Shown in pieces: positions 9,201 through 16,996 of a stretch of DNA of 64,000 nt. The position numbers and the translations under genes are program-made. Below the pieces are notes generated by a model that was given only the letters and a program-made list of their open reading frames with translations, ran no database searches and had not been told where the DNA came from. Positions within the stretch are counted from its first letter, which is position 1. Every line of letters starts with the position of its first letter. The stretch is from Pseudomonas sp. GD03858 (GTDB lineage: Bacteria; Pseudomonadota; Gammaproteobacteria; Pseudomonadales; Pseudomonadaceae), in NCBI RefSeq assembly GCF_029840925.1, contig NZ_JAOCDM010000009.1:25504-89503 (forward strand), written 5' to 3'.

Positions 9201-10355
9201 TTACTCCGCTTTGGCGTCTGCTTTCGCTGCGCTGGCCTGATCGGGGCCGCCCGGCTTCTTGACGTTGGTGGCTTCGCTGACCTTGACCTCGACACCTGGG
9301 CGCACGAACTGCAGGCCTTCGGTGATCAGACGGTCACCCGGGTTCAGGCCTTCCTCGATCAGCCAGTCGCTGCCCAGGGTGCGGCTGGCCTTGAGCTGGC
9401 GCAGTTCGACCTTGTTCTCCTGGTTGACCACCAGCGCGGTCGGCGCGCCCTTGAGGTCGCGGGTCACGCCTTGTTGCGGCGCCAGGATGGCGTTGGCGTT
9501 GACCCCGGCCTTGAGCCGCGCATGCACGAACATGCCGGGCAGCAGGGTGTGCTCGGGGTTGGGGAAGATGGCGCGCAGGGTGACCGAGCCGGTGGTCTCG
9601 TCGACCGCGACCTCGGAGAACTCCAGGCGACCCTGTTGCTTGAACAGGCTGCCGTCTTCCAGTACGAGCTGCACCTGGGCGGCGTTCTCGCCGGCCTTCT
9701 GCAGCTGGCCGCTTTCCAGGTCACGGCGCAGCTTGAGCAGCTCGGCGGTGGACTGGGTGACGTCGACGTAGATCGGGTCGAGCTGCTGGATGGTCGCCAT
9801 GGCGTTGGCCTGGCCGTTGCTCACCAGCGCCCCCTCGGTGACCGAGGAGCGGCCGATGCGACCGCTGATCGGTGCCAGGACCTTGGTGTAGCGCAGGTCG
9901 ATCTGGGCGCTCTTGAGCGACGCATCGGCTTGCAATCGTTTGGCATTGGCGTCGTCGTATTCCTGCTTGGAGACGGCCTGCTCGTCGATCAGCTGCTTGT
10001 AGCGCTCGGCCAGCGAGCGGGTCGCCTGCAGGTTGGCCTGGGCGTTGGCCAGGTTGGCCTCGTAGACGGCGGGGTCGATCTGGTAGAGCTGCTGCCCTTC
10101 CTTGACGTCGCTGCCTTCCTTGAACAGGCGCTTGAGAATGATGCCATTGACCTGTGGGCGAACCTCGGCCACGCGGTAGGCGCTGGTGCGCCCCGGCAGT
10201 TCCGAGGTCAGGGTGAAGGCTTGGGGTTGCAAGGTCACGACGCCGACCTGAGGAGCCTGCGGCGCTGGCGCGGCTTCCTCTTTCTTACAGCCACTGAGCA
10301 GGGTTGCCAGGGCCACGGCGGAAACCAGGGCGGTTACGGCTGGCTTGAATTGCAT
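9201..10355 (-). CDS. ttgA: RND efflux periplasmic adaptor TtgA
   Basis: A 384-residue membrane-fusion lipoprotein that links TtgB to TtgC. The lipobox LLSGC puts the lipid-carrying Cys at residue 23. The lipoyl/barrel-sandwich halves flank a hairpin rich in Ala, Gln and Lys (about residues 95-170), then a beta-barrel region with GRIGRSSVTEGALVSNGQAN. It is the first gene of ttgABC. The promoter region shared with the divergent ttgR carries the TtgR operator, which places the pump under TtgR repression and drug-induced derepression. Confidence 0.95.
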   Translation of the reverse strand: MQFKPAVTALVSAVALATLLSGCKKEEAAPAPQAPQVGVVTLQPQAFTLTSELPGRTSAYRVAEVRPQVNGIILKRLFKEGSDVKEGQQLYQIDPAVYEANLANAQANLQATRSLAERYKQLIDEQAVSKQEYDDANAKRLQADASLKSAQIDLRYTKVLAPISGRIGRSSVTEGALVSNGQANAMATIQQLDPIYVDVTQSTAELLKLRRDLESGQLQKAGENAAQVQLVLEDGSLFKQQGRLEFSEVAVDETTGSVTLRAIFPNPEHTLLPGMFVHARLKAGVNANAILAPQQGVTRDLKGAPTALVVNQENKVELRQLKASRTLGSDWLIEEGLNPGDRLITEGLQFVRPGVEVKVSEATNVKKPGGPDQASAAKADAKAE

Positions 10356-10455
10356 GAGGATCCTCGGGTCGCAGGAGCAGGGGAGCTCAAGAATATAGTG
10401 GAATAGTCTTGTAGGAAAAACGCTATCCGGTGGATAAATAGCTTGCTAAGGAATA

Positions 10456-10480
10456 TACTTACATTCATGGTTGTTTGTAA
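10456..10480. promoter_or_regulatory. TtgR operator in the ttgA-ttgR intergenic region
   Basis: The plus strand reads TACTTACATTCATGGTTG then TTTGTAA. This is the imperfect palindrome (TTACAAACAACC / GGTTG...) that I recall as the characterised TtgR operator of P. putida DOT-T1E/KT2440. It lies 100 bp before ttgA and 134 bp before ttgR, overlapping where both promoters should be, so one TtgR dimer pair can repress both transcripts. Confidence 0.85.
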
Positions 10481-10613
10481 ATAGCACAGGTGAGCCGTGA
10501 TTTTTTCCTCGCGGATCGCCCAAATACACCCGGGAGTGGCCTTCGAAGAGCTCGCCCCGCCCTGATTCCCGCCCGCCGAGCGAGCGTGCGGAGCCTGATG
10601 AGGTTGTACTGCC

Positions 10614-11246
10614 ATGGTCCGTCGAACCAAAGAAGAAGCCCAGGAAACCCGCGCCCAGATCATCGAGGCGGCGGAAAAGGCCTTCTACAAGCGCGGGGTT
10701 GCGCGAACCACGCTGGCCGACATCGCCGAGCTCGCGGGGGTGACCCGGGGCGCGATCTACTGGCACTTCAGCAACAAGGCCGAACTGGTGCAGGCGTTGC
10801 TCGACAGCCTGCACGAGACCCATGATCACCTTGCCCGAGCCAGCGAAAGCGAGGATGAACTGGATCCGCTCGGCTGCATGCGCAAGCTGCTGCTGCAAGT
10901 GTTCAGCGAGCTGGTGCTCGATGCCCGTACCCGGCGTATCAATGAAATCCTGCATCACAAGTGCGAGTTCACCGACGACATGTGTGAGATTCGCCAGCAG
11001 CGCCAGGGCGCGGTGCTGGACTGTCACCAGAGCATTGTTCTGGCCTTGGCCAATGCCGTGCGGCGGGGTCAGCTGCCGATCGATCTGGATCCCGAGCGAG
11101 CGGCCATTGCAATGTTTGCCTATGTGGATGGCCTGATCGGCCGCTGGTTGTTGCTGCCGGACAGCTTCGACCTGCTGGGCGGCGTGGAAAAATGGGTCGA
11201 CACTGGGCTGGATATGCTGCGCTTGAGCCCGGGTCTGCGCAAATGA
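10614..11246 (+). CDS. ttgR: TetR-family repressor TtgR
   Basis: A 210-residue drug-responsive repressor of ttgABC and of itself. The N-terminal TetR helix-turn-helix (about residues 10-56) includes [20 protein letters not shown] followed by [13 protein letters not shown]. The C-terminal ligand domain includes [20 protein letters not shown], lining the pocket known in TtgR to bind chloramphenicol, flavonoids and other hydrophobic effectors. Length and sequence agree with characterised TtgR. It is divergent from ttgA across 258 bp containing the operator. Confidence 0.96.
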   Translation: MVRRTKEEAQETRAQIIEAAEKAFYKRGVARTTLADIAELAGVTRGAIYWHFSNKAELVQALLDSLHETHDHLARASESEDELDPLGCMRKLLLQVFSELVLDARTRRINEILHHKCEFTDDMCEIRQQRQGAVLDCHQSIVLALANAVRRGQLPIDLDPERAAIAMFAYVDGLIGRWLLLPDSFDLLGGVEKWVDTGLDMLRLSPGLRK

Positions 11247-11307
11247 CACTTTGTGAATGATTGTGAGGGAGTGTTTCCTCCGATGATTAAGCGAGGATTA
11301 CGTCCCC

Positions 11308-11336
11308 CCTGTAGGCGCCAGGCTGGCGTCTACAGG
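11308..11336. terminator. Hairpin downstream of ttgR
   Basis: CCTGTAGGCGCCAG and CTGGCGTCTACAGG form a 14-bp stem with one mismatch and a one-base loop centre. It lies 62 bases after the ttgR stop. There is no U-tract, so it may be a REP-like hairpin or mRNA-stabilising element instead of an intrinsic terminator. Confidence 0.5.
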
Positions 11337-11349
11337 CGGTGCAAGGCTA

Positions 11350-11489
11350 GGGTCTGTACGAAATGTGTCTGCGCGAAGGCCAGACAAGGCGAAACGGGGG
11401 GAGGAAGCGCAGTGTACTGGAGTACATGAGCATTCCGAGCCCCGTTTCAACGCAGTATGGGCGAGTGCAGATACATTTCGTACAGAGCC
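11350..11489. mobile_element. MITE-like 140-bp element with TA target duplication
   Basis: Terminal inverted repeats GGGTCTGTACGAAATGTGTC (left) and the reverse complement of the right end, GGCTCTGTACGAAATGTATC, differ at two positions. Each end is bordered by TA (11348-11349 and 11490-11491). Inside is a second inverted repeat (GCGAAACGGGG / CCCCGTTTC) and a central palindrome TGTACT-GG-AGTACA (11413-11426). It has no coding capacity. The right-hand TA is part of the stop codon of the MFS gene. The element looks like a non-autonomous transposable element; no transposase with these ends is in the window. Confidence 0.65.
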
Positions 11490-12940
11490 TAGCGCCCGCG
11501 CAGCTGGCGGTCCGGCAGTGCCAGCGCAGCCAGCAGCCCGACCAGCGAAGCTCCTGCGCTGGCCAGCAGCAGGTGCCTGAACGTTTCCAGCAAGCGTGCC
11601 TGGGTCAGCGGATCCGCCTCGCCGGCCTTGAGGCTGCCCAAGAGCGGGTTGCCGAGCATTTCGAAACCACCTTGATGCAGCAACGCCAGCAGCAGGCTGG
11701 ACATGCATGCCACCCCCATGGCGCCACCGAGCGAGCGGAACAGGTTGGTGGTGCTGGTCGCCACGCCGATATCCTTGCTGTCCACCGCGCTTTGCGTGCC
11801 TACCAGCGAAGTGGGGAATTGCAGGCCACAGGCGATGCCGGTCAGCAGCATGAACAGTGCGCTGAGCAGCCCGGCCTGTGGCGGCGTCAGTGCCATCGCG
11901 GCAATGGTCAATGGCATCAGCAGCGCGCCGGTGAGGATCTGTGGCTTGAAGCGACCGGTGCGGCTGGTCATGCGCCCACCGGTGAAGGCGCCGATGGGCA
12001 GGCCCATGGCCAGCGGCAGCAGGTGCAGCGCCGCGCTGTCGGCGCCGGCGCCGGTGATGCCCTGGAAGCGCAGGGGCATGAGCATGGTCAGCGAGATCGA
12101 CTGGAAGCTGGCGAAGAAGATCACGCACCAGCACAGCACCGCGACGCGGTTACCGAACAGGCTCAGCGGCAGCAGCGGCTCGCGGCAACGCCGCTCATGG
12201 GCGACGAACACCAGCAGCCCGATCACCGCGCCGCCCAGCAGCGTCAGCACCGGGGGCGACTGCCAGGCATGCCCTTGGCCGACCAGGGTGATGCCCAGCA
12301 GAAGGCTGCCCAGACCGATGATCATCAGCAGTGCGCCGAGGTAGTCCACCTGTGCCTCGCGGCGTTTCACCGACAGCCCGTCCAGCGCGCGGTGGATCAC
12401 CCACAGGGCGGCCAGACCCAGCGGCAGGTTGATCCAGAACACCCAGCGCCAGGACAGGTATTCGGTCAGCCAGCCGCCGAGCACCGGTCCGGCGACGCTG
12501 GCCAGGGCATACATGCCGCTGAAGTAGCCCTGGTAGCGACCGCGTTCGCGCGGCGGCACGAAGTCGCCGATGATCGCCTGGCTCACCGAGACCATGCCGC
12601 CGGCGCCGATGCCCTGGACGACCCGTGCCAGCACCAGCTGCGGCATGTCCTGGGCCAGGCCGCAGGCCACCGAGGCCAGGGTGAACAGGGCGGTGCCGGT
12701 GAGAATCATCCGCCGTCGCCCATACAGATCGCCCAGCTTGCCGTAGATCGGCACGGCGACGGTCATGGCCACCATGTAGCCGGAGATGACCCAGGCCAGC
12801 AGGCCGACATCGTTGAACTGGGCGGAAATGGCCGGCATGGACACGGCGACGATGGTCTGGTCGAGGGCGCCAAGGAAGATCGCCAGCATCAAGGCGGTCA
12901 GGACGCGGCGCAGGACGGTGGGGGGCAGGGCGGCGGTCAC
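11489..12940 (-). CDS. DHA2-family MFS drug transporter (EmrB/QacA type)
   Basis: A protein of about 483 residues with 14 predicted membrane segments, a proton-coupled multidrug exporter. Family signs are FLGALDQTIVAVSMPAI in TM1 and the MFS motif A GKLGDLYGRRRM between TM2 and TM3; GIGAGGMVSVSQAIIGDFVP lies further on. The start is uncertain. A GTG at 12940 has AAGG 8 bases upstream. An ATG at 12982 adds 14 residues but begins inside a REP element without a ribosome binding site, so the GTG is preferred. The TAG stop abuts the MITE-like element. The operator-like inverted repeat at 13031-13059 is a candidate control site. Confidence 0.87.
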   Translation of the reverse strand: MTAALPPTVLRRVLTALMLAIFLGALDQTIVAVSMPAISAQFNDVGLLAWVISGYMVAMTVAVPIYGKLGDLYGRRRMILTGTALFTLASVACGLAQDMPQLVLARVVQGIGAGGMVSVSQAIIGDFVPPRERGRYQGYFSGMYALASVAGPVLGGWLTEYLSWRWVFWINLPLGLAALWVIHRALDGLSVKRREAQVDYLGALLMIIGLGSLLLGITLVGQGHAWQSPPVLTLLGGAVIGLLVFVAHERRCREPLLPLSLFGNRVAVLCWCVIFFASFQSISLTMLMPLRFQGITGAGADSAALHLLPLAMGLPIGAFTGGRMTSRTGRFKPQILTGALLMPLTIAAMALTPPQAGLLSALFMLLTGIACGLQFPTSLVGTQSAVDSKDIGVATSTTNLFRSLGGAMGVACMSSLLLALLHQGGFEMLGNPLLGSLKAGEADPLTQARLLETFRHLLLASAGASLVGLLAALALPDRQLRGR

Positions 12941-12981
12941 GGTGGATACCTTGTGGTCAGAGCTGGCGCGATCGCGAGGCA

Positions 12982-13008
12982 TCGTGGGAGCGGGCTTGCC
13001 CCGCGATG
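12982..13008. repeat. Single REP unit
   Basis: CGTGGGAGCGGGCTTGCCCC then GCGATG: one REP core in the leader of the MFS gene, between its promoter and its start codon. Confidence 0.85.
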
Positions 13009-13030
13009 GACTCATTCATGGTGGAGCATT

Positions 13031-13059
13031 GTAACCTGAGTTACATAGCTACCTATGTA
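13031..13059. promoter_or_regulatory. Overlapping inverted repeats upstream of the MFS pump
   Basis: GTAAC-CTGA-GTTAC (13031-13044) overlaps TACATAG-CTAC-CTATGTA (13042-13059). The second is a perfect 7-bp inverted repeat of the type bound by MarR- or TetR-family repressors. It lies 91 bp ahead of the MFS start codon. No cognate regulator gene is adjacent, and the sequence differs from the TtgR operator. Confidence 0.5.
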
Positions 13060-13343
13060 CTCCATGCATCCCCTATGCAAGATCGGCATTGGCGCATTCA
13101 TCCAGCGGCGCATGGGCGCGTGATATCGTGGCTGGGCCGCAGAGGCTGAAATCCGGGGCTTGCACCAGCATGGTGCAGCTGTTTGTCGCAGGGTTTCGCG
13201 TCACTGTATGTCCACACCTTCTATTCCTCTGCCTGCATGTCGAGCATGACCGCCCTGATGGCGACGGTTGGAACAGTCAGGTAGACCCGATACAGGGGTC
13301 GGTTGTCAGCCGTTCACAATTTCTCATTACCAGCGGAGTGATC

Positions 13344-14213
13344 ATGCCCAAGGCTTCCCACCACGATCTGCGTTTTGCCTTCCGCGAACTGCTTGCTTCA
13401 GGTTCGTGCTATCACACCGCCTCGGTCTTCGACCCGATGTCCGCGCGCATCGCCGCGGATTTGGGCTTCGAAGTCGGCATTCTCGGCGGCTCGGTCGCTT
13501 CGTTGCAGGTCCTGGCCGCGCCGGACTTCGCTCTCATCACCCTCAGCGAGTTCGTCGAGCAGGCCACCCGTATCGGCCGGGTCGCGCAACTGCCGGTGCT
13601 CGCCGATGCCGACCATGGCTACGGCAATGCCCTCAATGTGATGCGCACGGTGATCGAGCTGGAGCGCGCCGGAGTGGCTGCGCTGACCATCGAGGACACC
13701 TTGCTGCCGGCCCAGTTCGGTCGCAAGTCCACCGACCTGATCTCGGTCGATGAAGGCGTGGGCAAGATCCGTGCGGCGCTGGAGGCGCGGGTGGATTCGG
13801 CGCTGGCGATCATCGCCCGGACCAATGCCGGCGTGCTGAGCACCGAAGAAATCATCGTGCGCACCCAGAGCTACCAGAAGGCCGGTGCCGATGGTATCTG
13901 CATGGTGGGGGTGAAGGACTTCGAGCAGCTGGAACAGATCGCCGAGCACCTCAGCGTGCCGCTGATGCTGGTCACCTACGCCAACCCGAACCTGCGCGAC
14001 GACGAGCGCCTGGCGCGCCTGGGCGTACGCATCGTGGTCGATGGCCATGCCGCCTACTTCGCCGCGATCAAGGCCACCTACGACTGCCTGCGCCAGCAGC
14101 GTGGCCTGCAGCACAAGTCGGACAGCCTCGGCGCCACCGAGCTTTCGCACACCTACACCCAGCCGGAAGACTACATTCGCTGGGCCAAGGAATACATGAG
14201 CGTCGAGGAGTGA
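13344..14213 (+). CDS. Oxaloacetate decarboxylase (PEP mutase/isocitrate lyase superfamily)
   Basis: A 289-residue cytoplasmic enzyme of the PEP mutase/isocitrate lyase fold. It contains [20 protein letters not shown], then [17 protein letters not shown] with the Mg-binding Asp pair, [12 protein letters not shown], and IARTNAG. It lacks the KxxCGH catalytic loop of isocitrate and methylisocitrate lyases. Together with its length this matches the Pseudomonas oxaloacetate decarboxylase group (PA4872 type), which converts oxaloacetate to pyruvate. The start was placed at ATG 13344, after the non-conserved leader. The 361-bp gap upstream holds only a REP, the MFS regulatory repeats and promoter DNA. 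Confidence 0.88.
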   Translation: MPKASHHDLRFAFRELLASGSCYHTASVFDPMSARIAADLGFEVGILGGSVASLQVLAAPDFALITLSEFVEQATRIGRVAQLPVLADADHGYGNALNVMRTVIELERAGVAALTIEDTLLPAQFGRKSTDLISVDEGVGKIRAALEARVDSALAIIARTNAGVLSTEEIIVRTQSYQKAGADGICMVGVKDFEQLEQIAEHLSVPLMLVTYANPNLRDDERLARLGVRIVVDGHAAYFAAIKATYDCLRQQRGLQHKSDSLGATELSHTYTQPEDYIRWAKEYMSVEE

Positions 14214-14219
14214 TCGGCG

Positions 14220-14393
14220 TTACCTGACGGCGCTCAGTGTGGCGGTGTGGGGGACGCAGTGTTCGTGCACGCAACTGGCGGCGGCATTGGGTTGGCTGCG
14301 CAGCAACTCGACCCGCCAGCAGGCGGAGCCGTAGAGTCCGGCCACCGCGACGAGGGTGAGGGCGATGGCGCAATAGCGGGTTCTGACGCTCAT
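14220..14393 (-). CDS. Small single-pass membrane protein, unknown
   Basis: 57 residues starting MSVRTRYCAIALTLVAVAGL, with one N-terminal hydrophobic segment (residues 8-23) and a short Cys/His-containing tail (CVHEHCVPHT). An exact AGGAGG lies 7 bases before the ATG, which is the main evidence that this short frame is real. It converges with the oxaloacetate decarboxylase gene (6-base gap) and lies just downstream of, and co-directional with, the LysR gene at 14463. No family recognised. Confidence 0.55.
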   Translation of the reverse strand: MSVRTRYCAIALTLVAVAGLYGSACWRVELLRSQPNAAASCVHEHCVPHTATLSAVR

Positions 14394-14462
14394 GATGCGA
14401 ACCTCCTGCTGGTGCAACAGGTGATACTTCAAGCATAGGCTCGCCTGGCCGATCTGCACGGG

Positions 14463-15374
14463 TTACAGACCCAGTCCTTCATCCCACTCCGGCTCGTCCC
14501 TGAATCGCTGCGCGAGAAAGTCCAGCATGCTGCGCAAGGTCGCCGGCATGTGCTTGCGCGACGTATACACCGCATTGAGCGTCAGCTCCCTGGGCCTGGC
14601 CTGCGGCAGCAGGCGCACCAGCTCGCCGCTACGCAGCGCGGTGGCCGCCTGGTAGGTGGGCAGCATGGCGATACCGGTGTCGGCCAGCGCGGCTTTCTGC
14701 AAGGTCATGGCCTCATTGGCGCTGAGGTTGCCCTGCACCGGTACGGCGACGTTTTGTCCGTTCACCTCGAAATGCCACAGGCTGTGGCCGAAGTAGGCAT
14801 GGGTCAGGCAGTTGTGCTGGCTCAGGTCTTCCACCTGCCGTGGCGTGCCGTGTTCGCGCAGATAGGCGGGGCTGGCGCAGATCACCGAACGGCACACGCT
14901 CAGGCGCCGGGCGATCAGGTTAGGGTCGACATCGTTGCTGGTGCGGATCGCCAGGTCGATGCGTTCGTCCACCAGGTTGACGGTGCGGTCGAGCATCTGC
15001 AGTTCCACCTTGACCCCGGGATAGCGTTTGACATAGGCGGCCAGTGCGTCCACCAGCTGGGCCTGGCCGAACGAAGTGCTGACGCTGATGCGCAGTTCGC
15101 CGCGCGGGGCGTCGTCCGGTTGGCGCACGGCGTTCTGCAGGTCGCCGGCCAGTTCCAGCAACTGGCGGCAGCGCGGCAGGGTTTCCTGGCCGGCGGCGGT
15201 CAGGCTGAGCTTGCGCGTGGTGCGCTGCATCAAGCGCGCGCCGACCCAGTCCTCGAGTTCCGCCAGATAGCGCGAGACGACCGGCCTCGAGAGTTGCAGA
15301 TGATCCGCCGCAGCCGATTGGCTGCCAAGGTCGACGACGGTGACGAAGACGCGCATGGCGTTGAGACGGTCCAT
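14463..15374 (-). CDS. LysR-family transcriptional regulator
   Basis: A 303-residue regulator of normal length. The LysR helix-turn-helix is in residues 1-60 (MDRLNAMRVFVTVVDLGSQS, LQLSRPVVSRYLAELEDWVG), followed by an effector domain with PRGELRISVSTSFGQAQL. It resembles the single-gene-target LysR subgroup that controls an adjacent divergent gene. That would be the MBL-fold protein starting at 15478, with 103 bp between the two start codons. Confidence 0.88.
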   Translation of the reverse strand: MDRLNAMRVFVTVVDLGSQSAAADHLQLSRPVVSRYLAELEDWVGARLMQRTTRKLSLTAAGQETLPRCRQLLELAGDLQNAVRQPDDAPRGELRISVSTSFGQAQLVDALAAYVKRYPGVKVELQMLDRTVNLVDERIDLAIRTSNDVDPNLIARRLSVCRSVICASPAYLREHGTPRQVEDLSQHNCLTHAYFGHSLWHFEVNGQNVAVPVQGNLSANEAMTLQKAALADTGIAMLPTYQAATALRSGELVRLLPQARPRELTLNAVYTSRKHMPATLRSMLDFLAQRFRDEPEWDEGLGL

Positions 15375-15477
15375 GATTTGCCCGATTTCAGAAACAAACT
15401 ATGTTGCAGCATCGCATTTTTTGTATTGGATCGGGCAACTAAGCTTGCTTCCATCGTCCCGTACACAGGAATACCCC

Positions 15478-16353
15478 ATGTCGCTCTTCACTCCCCTGCG
15501 TGGCCTGCTCCTGGCCTGCATCACCCTGGCCGGCCCGGCCATGGCCGCCGAACCGCTCAAGCTCGATGTCTACAACCCAGGCCATGACGCCATCTTCCCG
15601 GTCAGTTCGGTGATCGTCAGTGGTCAGCACGATGCCATCCTGGTCGACGCCCAGTTCGGCAAGGCCCAGGCCGAGCAGGTGGTCGAGCGCCTGCGCAAGA
15701 GCGGCAAGCAGCTGACCACCATCTATGTCAGCCACGGCGACCCGGACTATTACTTCGGCCTGGACACGCTCGTCCAGGCGTTCCCCAAGGCGCGGGTAGT
15801 GGCCTCGGCCGCCACCGTCGAGCATATCCGCAAGACCATGGACGCCAAGCTCGCCTACTGGGGGCCGCAGATGGGCACCGACAAGCCGGCGAAGCTGGTG
15901 GTGCCAGAGGTCCTCGAGGGCAATCGCCTGGAGCTGGAGGGCAAGGCCCTGGAGGTCGTCGGCCTCGATGGCCCGCAGCCTGATCGCAGTTTCGTCTGGA
16001 TTCCCTCGATCAAGGCCGTGGTCGGTGGCGTGGTGGTTTCCGAGCATATCCACGTGTGGATGGCCGACACCCAGACCGCGCAGTCCCATGCCGACTGGCT
16101 GAGCACCCTGGCGCATATCGAAAAGCTGGCGCCGCGCACCGTGGTCCCTGGCCACTACCTGGGTGACAGCAGCCGTTCGCTGGCGGCGGTGCGCTTCACC
16201 GCCGGCTACATTCGTGCCTTCGACAGCGAGGCCGCCAATGCTGCCGATGCCGCTGCCCTGATCGCGGCGATGAAGCAGCGCTACCCCAACCTTGGCGAGG
16301 AGAGCTCCCTGGAACTGGGCGCCAAGGTCGCCAAGGGCGAGATGAAGTGGTAA
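15478..16353 (+). CDS. Exported MBL-fold hydrolase with atypical metal motif
   Basis: 291 residues with a Sec signal peptide (residues 1-22, cleavage after AMA|AEPL), then a metallo-beta-lactamase fold: DAILVDAQFGKAQAEQVV, TTIYVSHGDPDYYFGLD and TVVPGHYLGDSS. The usual metal motif HxHxDH is replaced by HGDPDYY, so the second and third His are missing. The enzyme may bind one metal or use different ligands. Substrate unknown. It is divergent from the LysR gene and followed 28 bases later by the NAD(P)-binding gene, so the two probably form an operon under that LysR. Confidence 0.8.
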   Translation: MSLFTPLRGLLLACITLAGPAMAAEPLKLDVYNPGHDAIFPVSSVIVSGQHDAILVDAQFGKAQAEQVVERLRKSGKQLTTIYVSHGDPDYYFGLDTLVQAFPKARVVASAATVEHIRKTMDAKLAYWGPQMGTDKPAKLVVPEVLEGNRLELEGKALEVVGLDGPQPDRSFVWIPSIKAVVGGVVVSEHIHVWMADTQTAQSHADWLSTLAHIEKLAPRTVVPGHYLGDSSRSLAAVRFTAGYIRAFDSEAANAADAAALIAAMKQRYPNLGEESSLELGAKVAKGEMKW

Positions 16354-16381
16354 TCCCTTTCAACCTGTTGGAGTGTTTCCC

Positions 16382-16996
16382 ATGAGCAAGATCGCAATCA
16401 TCGGCGCCACCGGGCGCGCTGGCAGCCAGTTGCTGGAAGAGGCGCTGCGCCGAGGCCACAGCGTGGTGGCCATCGCCCGCAATCCGTCGCAGCTGCAAGG
16501 CCGCGAGGGCGTGACCGTCAAGGCGCTGGACGCCAAGGACAGCGCCGCCCTGCAGGCCGCGGTGAGCGGCTGCGACGCGGTGTTGAGCGCGGCGCACTTC
16601 GCCACGATCGAACCCCAGGCGATCATCGAGCCGGTCAAGCTTGCCGGAGTCAAGCGCCTGCTGGTGGTGGGCGGTGCCGGCAGCCTGTTGCTGCCCTCGG
16701 GGCAACGGGTGATCGACAGCCCGGACTTCCCCGAGGCTTACAAGGCCGAGGCCAGCGCCGGGGTGCGTTTTCTCGATGCGCTGCGCCAGGAGCCGTCGCT
16801 GGAGTGGACGTTCCTGTCACCGTCGGCGGAGTTCGTCGAGGGTGAGCGTAGCGGGCACTACCGGTTGGGCCGGGATCACCTGTTGATCGGTGCCGATGGC
16901 AAGAGCTGGATCACCTTTGCCGACTACGCCATCGCCATGCTGGACGAGCTGGAAAAGCCGGCGCATTCGCGGGCAAGGTTCACGGTCGGTTACTGA
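16382..16996 (+). CDS. NAD(P)-binding NmrA/SDR-like protein
   Basis: 204 residues. It begins MSKIAIIGATGRAGSQLLEE, the glycine-rich Rossmann motif of atypical short-chain dehydrogenases of the NmrA/YwnB 'NADH-flavin reductase-like' group. There is a clear second half (KRLLVVGGAGSLLLPSG, LEWTFLSPSAEF) but no YxxxK catalytic pair, so a redox-sensor or isomerase-like role is possible. A ribosome binding site, GGAG, lies before the ATG. Its last 180 bp are overlapped antisense by the extended end of the following LysR gene. Confidence 0.8.
   Translation: MSKIAIIGATGRAGSQLLEEALRRGHSVVAIARNPSQLQGREGVTVKALDAKDSAALQAAVSGCDAVLSAAHFATIEPQAIIEPVKLAGVKRLLVVGGAGSLLLPSGQRVIDSPDFPEAYKAEASAGVRFLDALRQEPSLEWTFLSPSAEFVEGERSGHYRLGRDHLLIGADGKSWITFADYAIAMLDELEKPAHSRARFTVGY

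Noticed and set aside
6204..10406. Open frame of 1400 codons on the plus strand opposite ttgB/ttgA
   Set aside because: It is the antisense shadow of high-GC, biased-codon ttg genes. The translation is His/Gly/Gln/Ala-rich without any fold, and the opposite strand encodes clear efflux proteins.
13089..13343. 85-codon upstream extension of the oxaloacetate decarboxylase frame
   Set aside because: The sequence is not conserved-looking and carries promoter DNA; family proteins begin at MPKASHHD.
16817..16996. C-terminal LysR tail considered as an added functional domain
   Set aside because: It is encoded by a REP fragment and antisense of the neighbour and shows no domain-like pattern.
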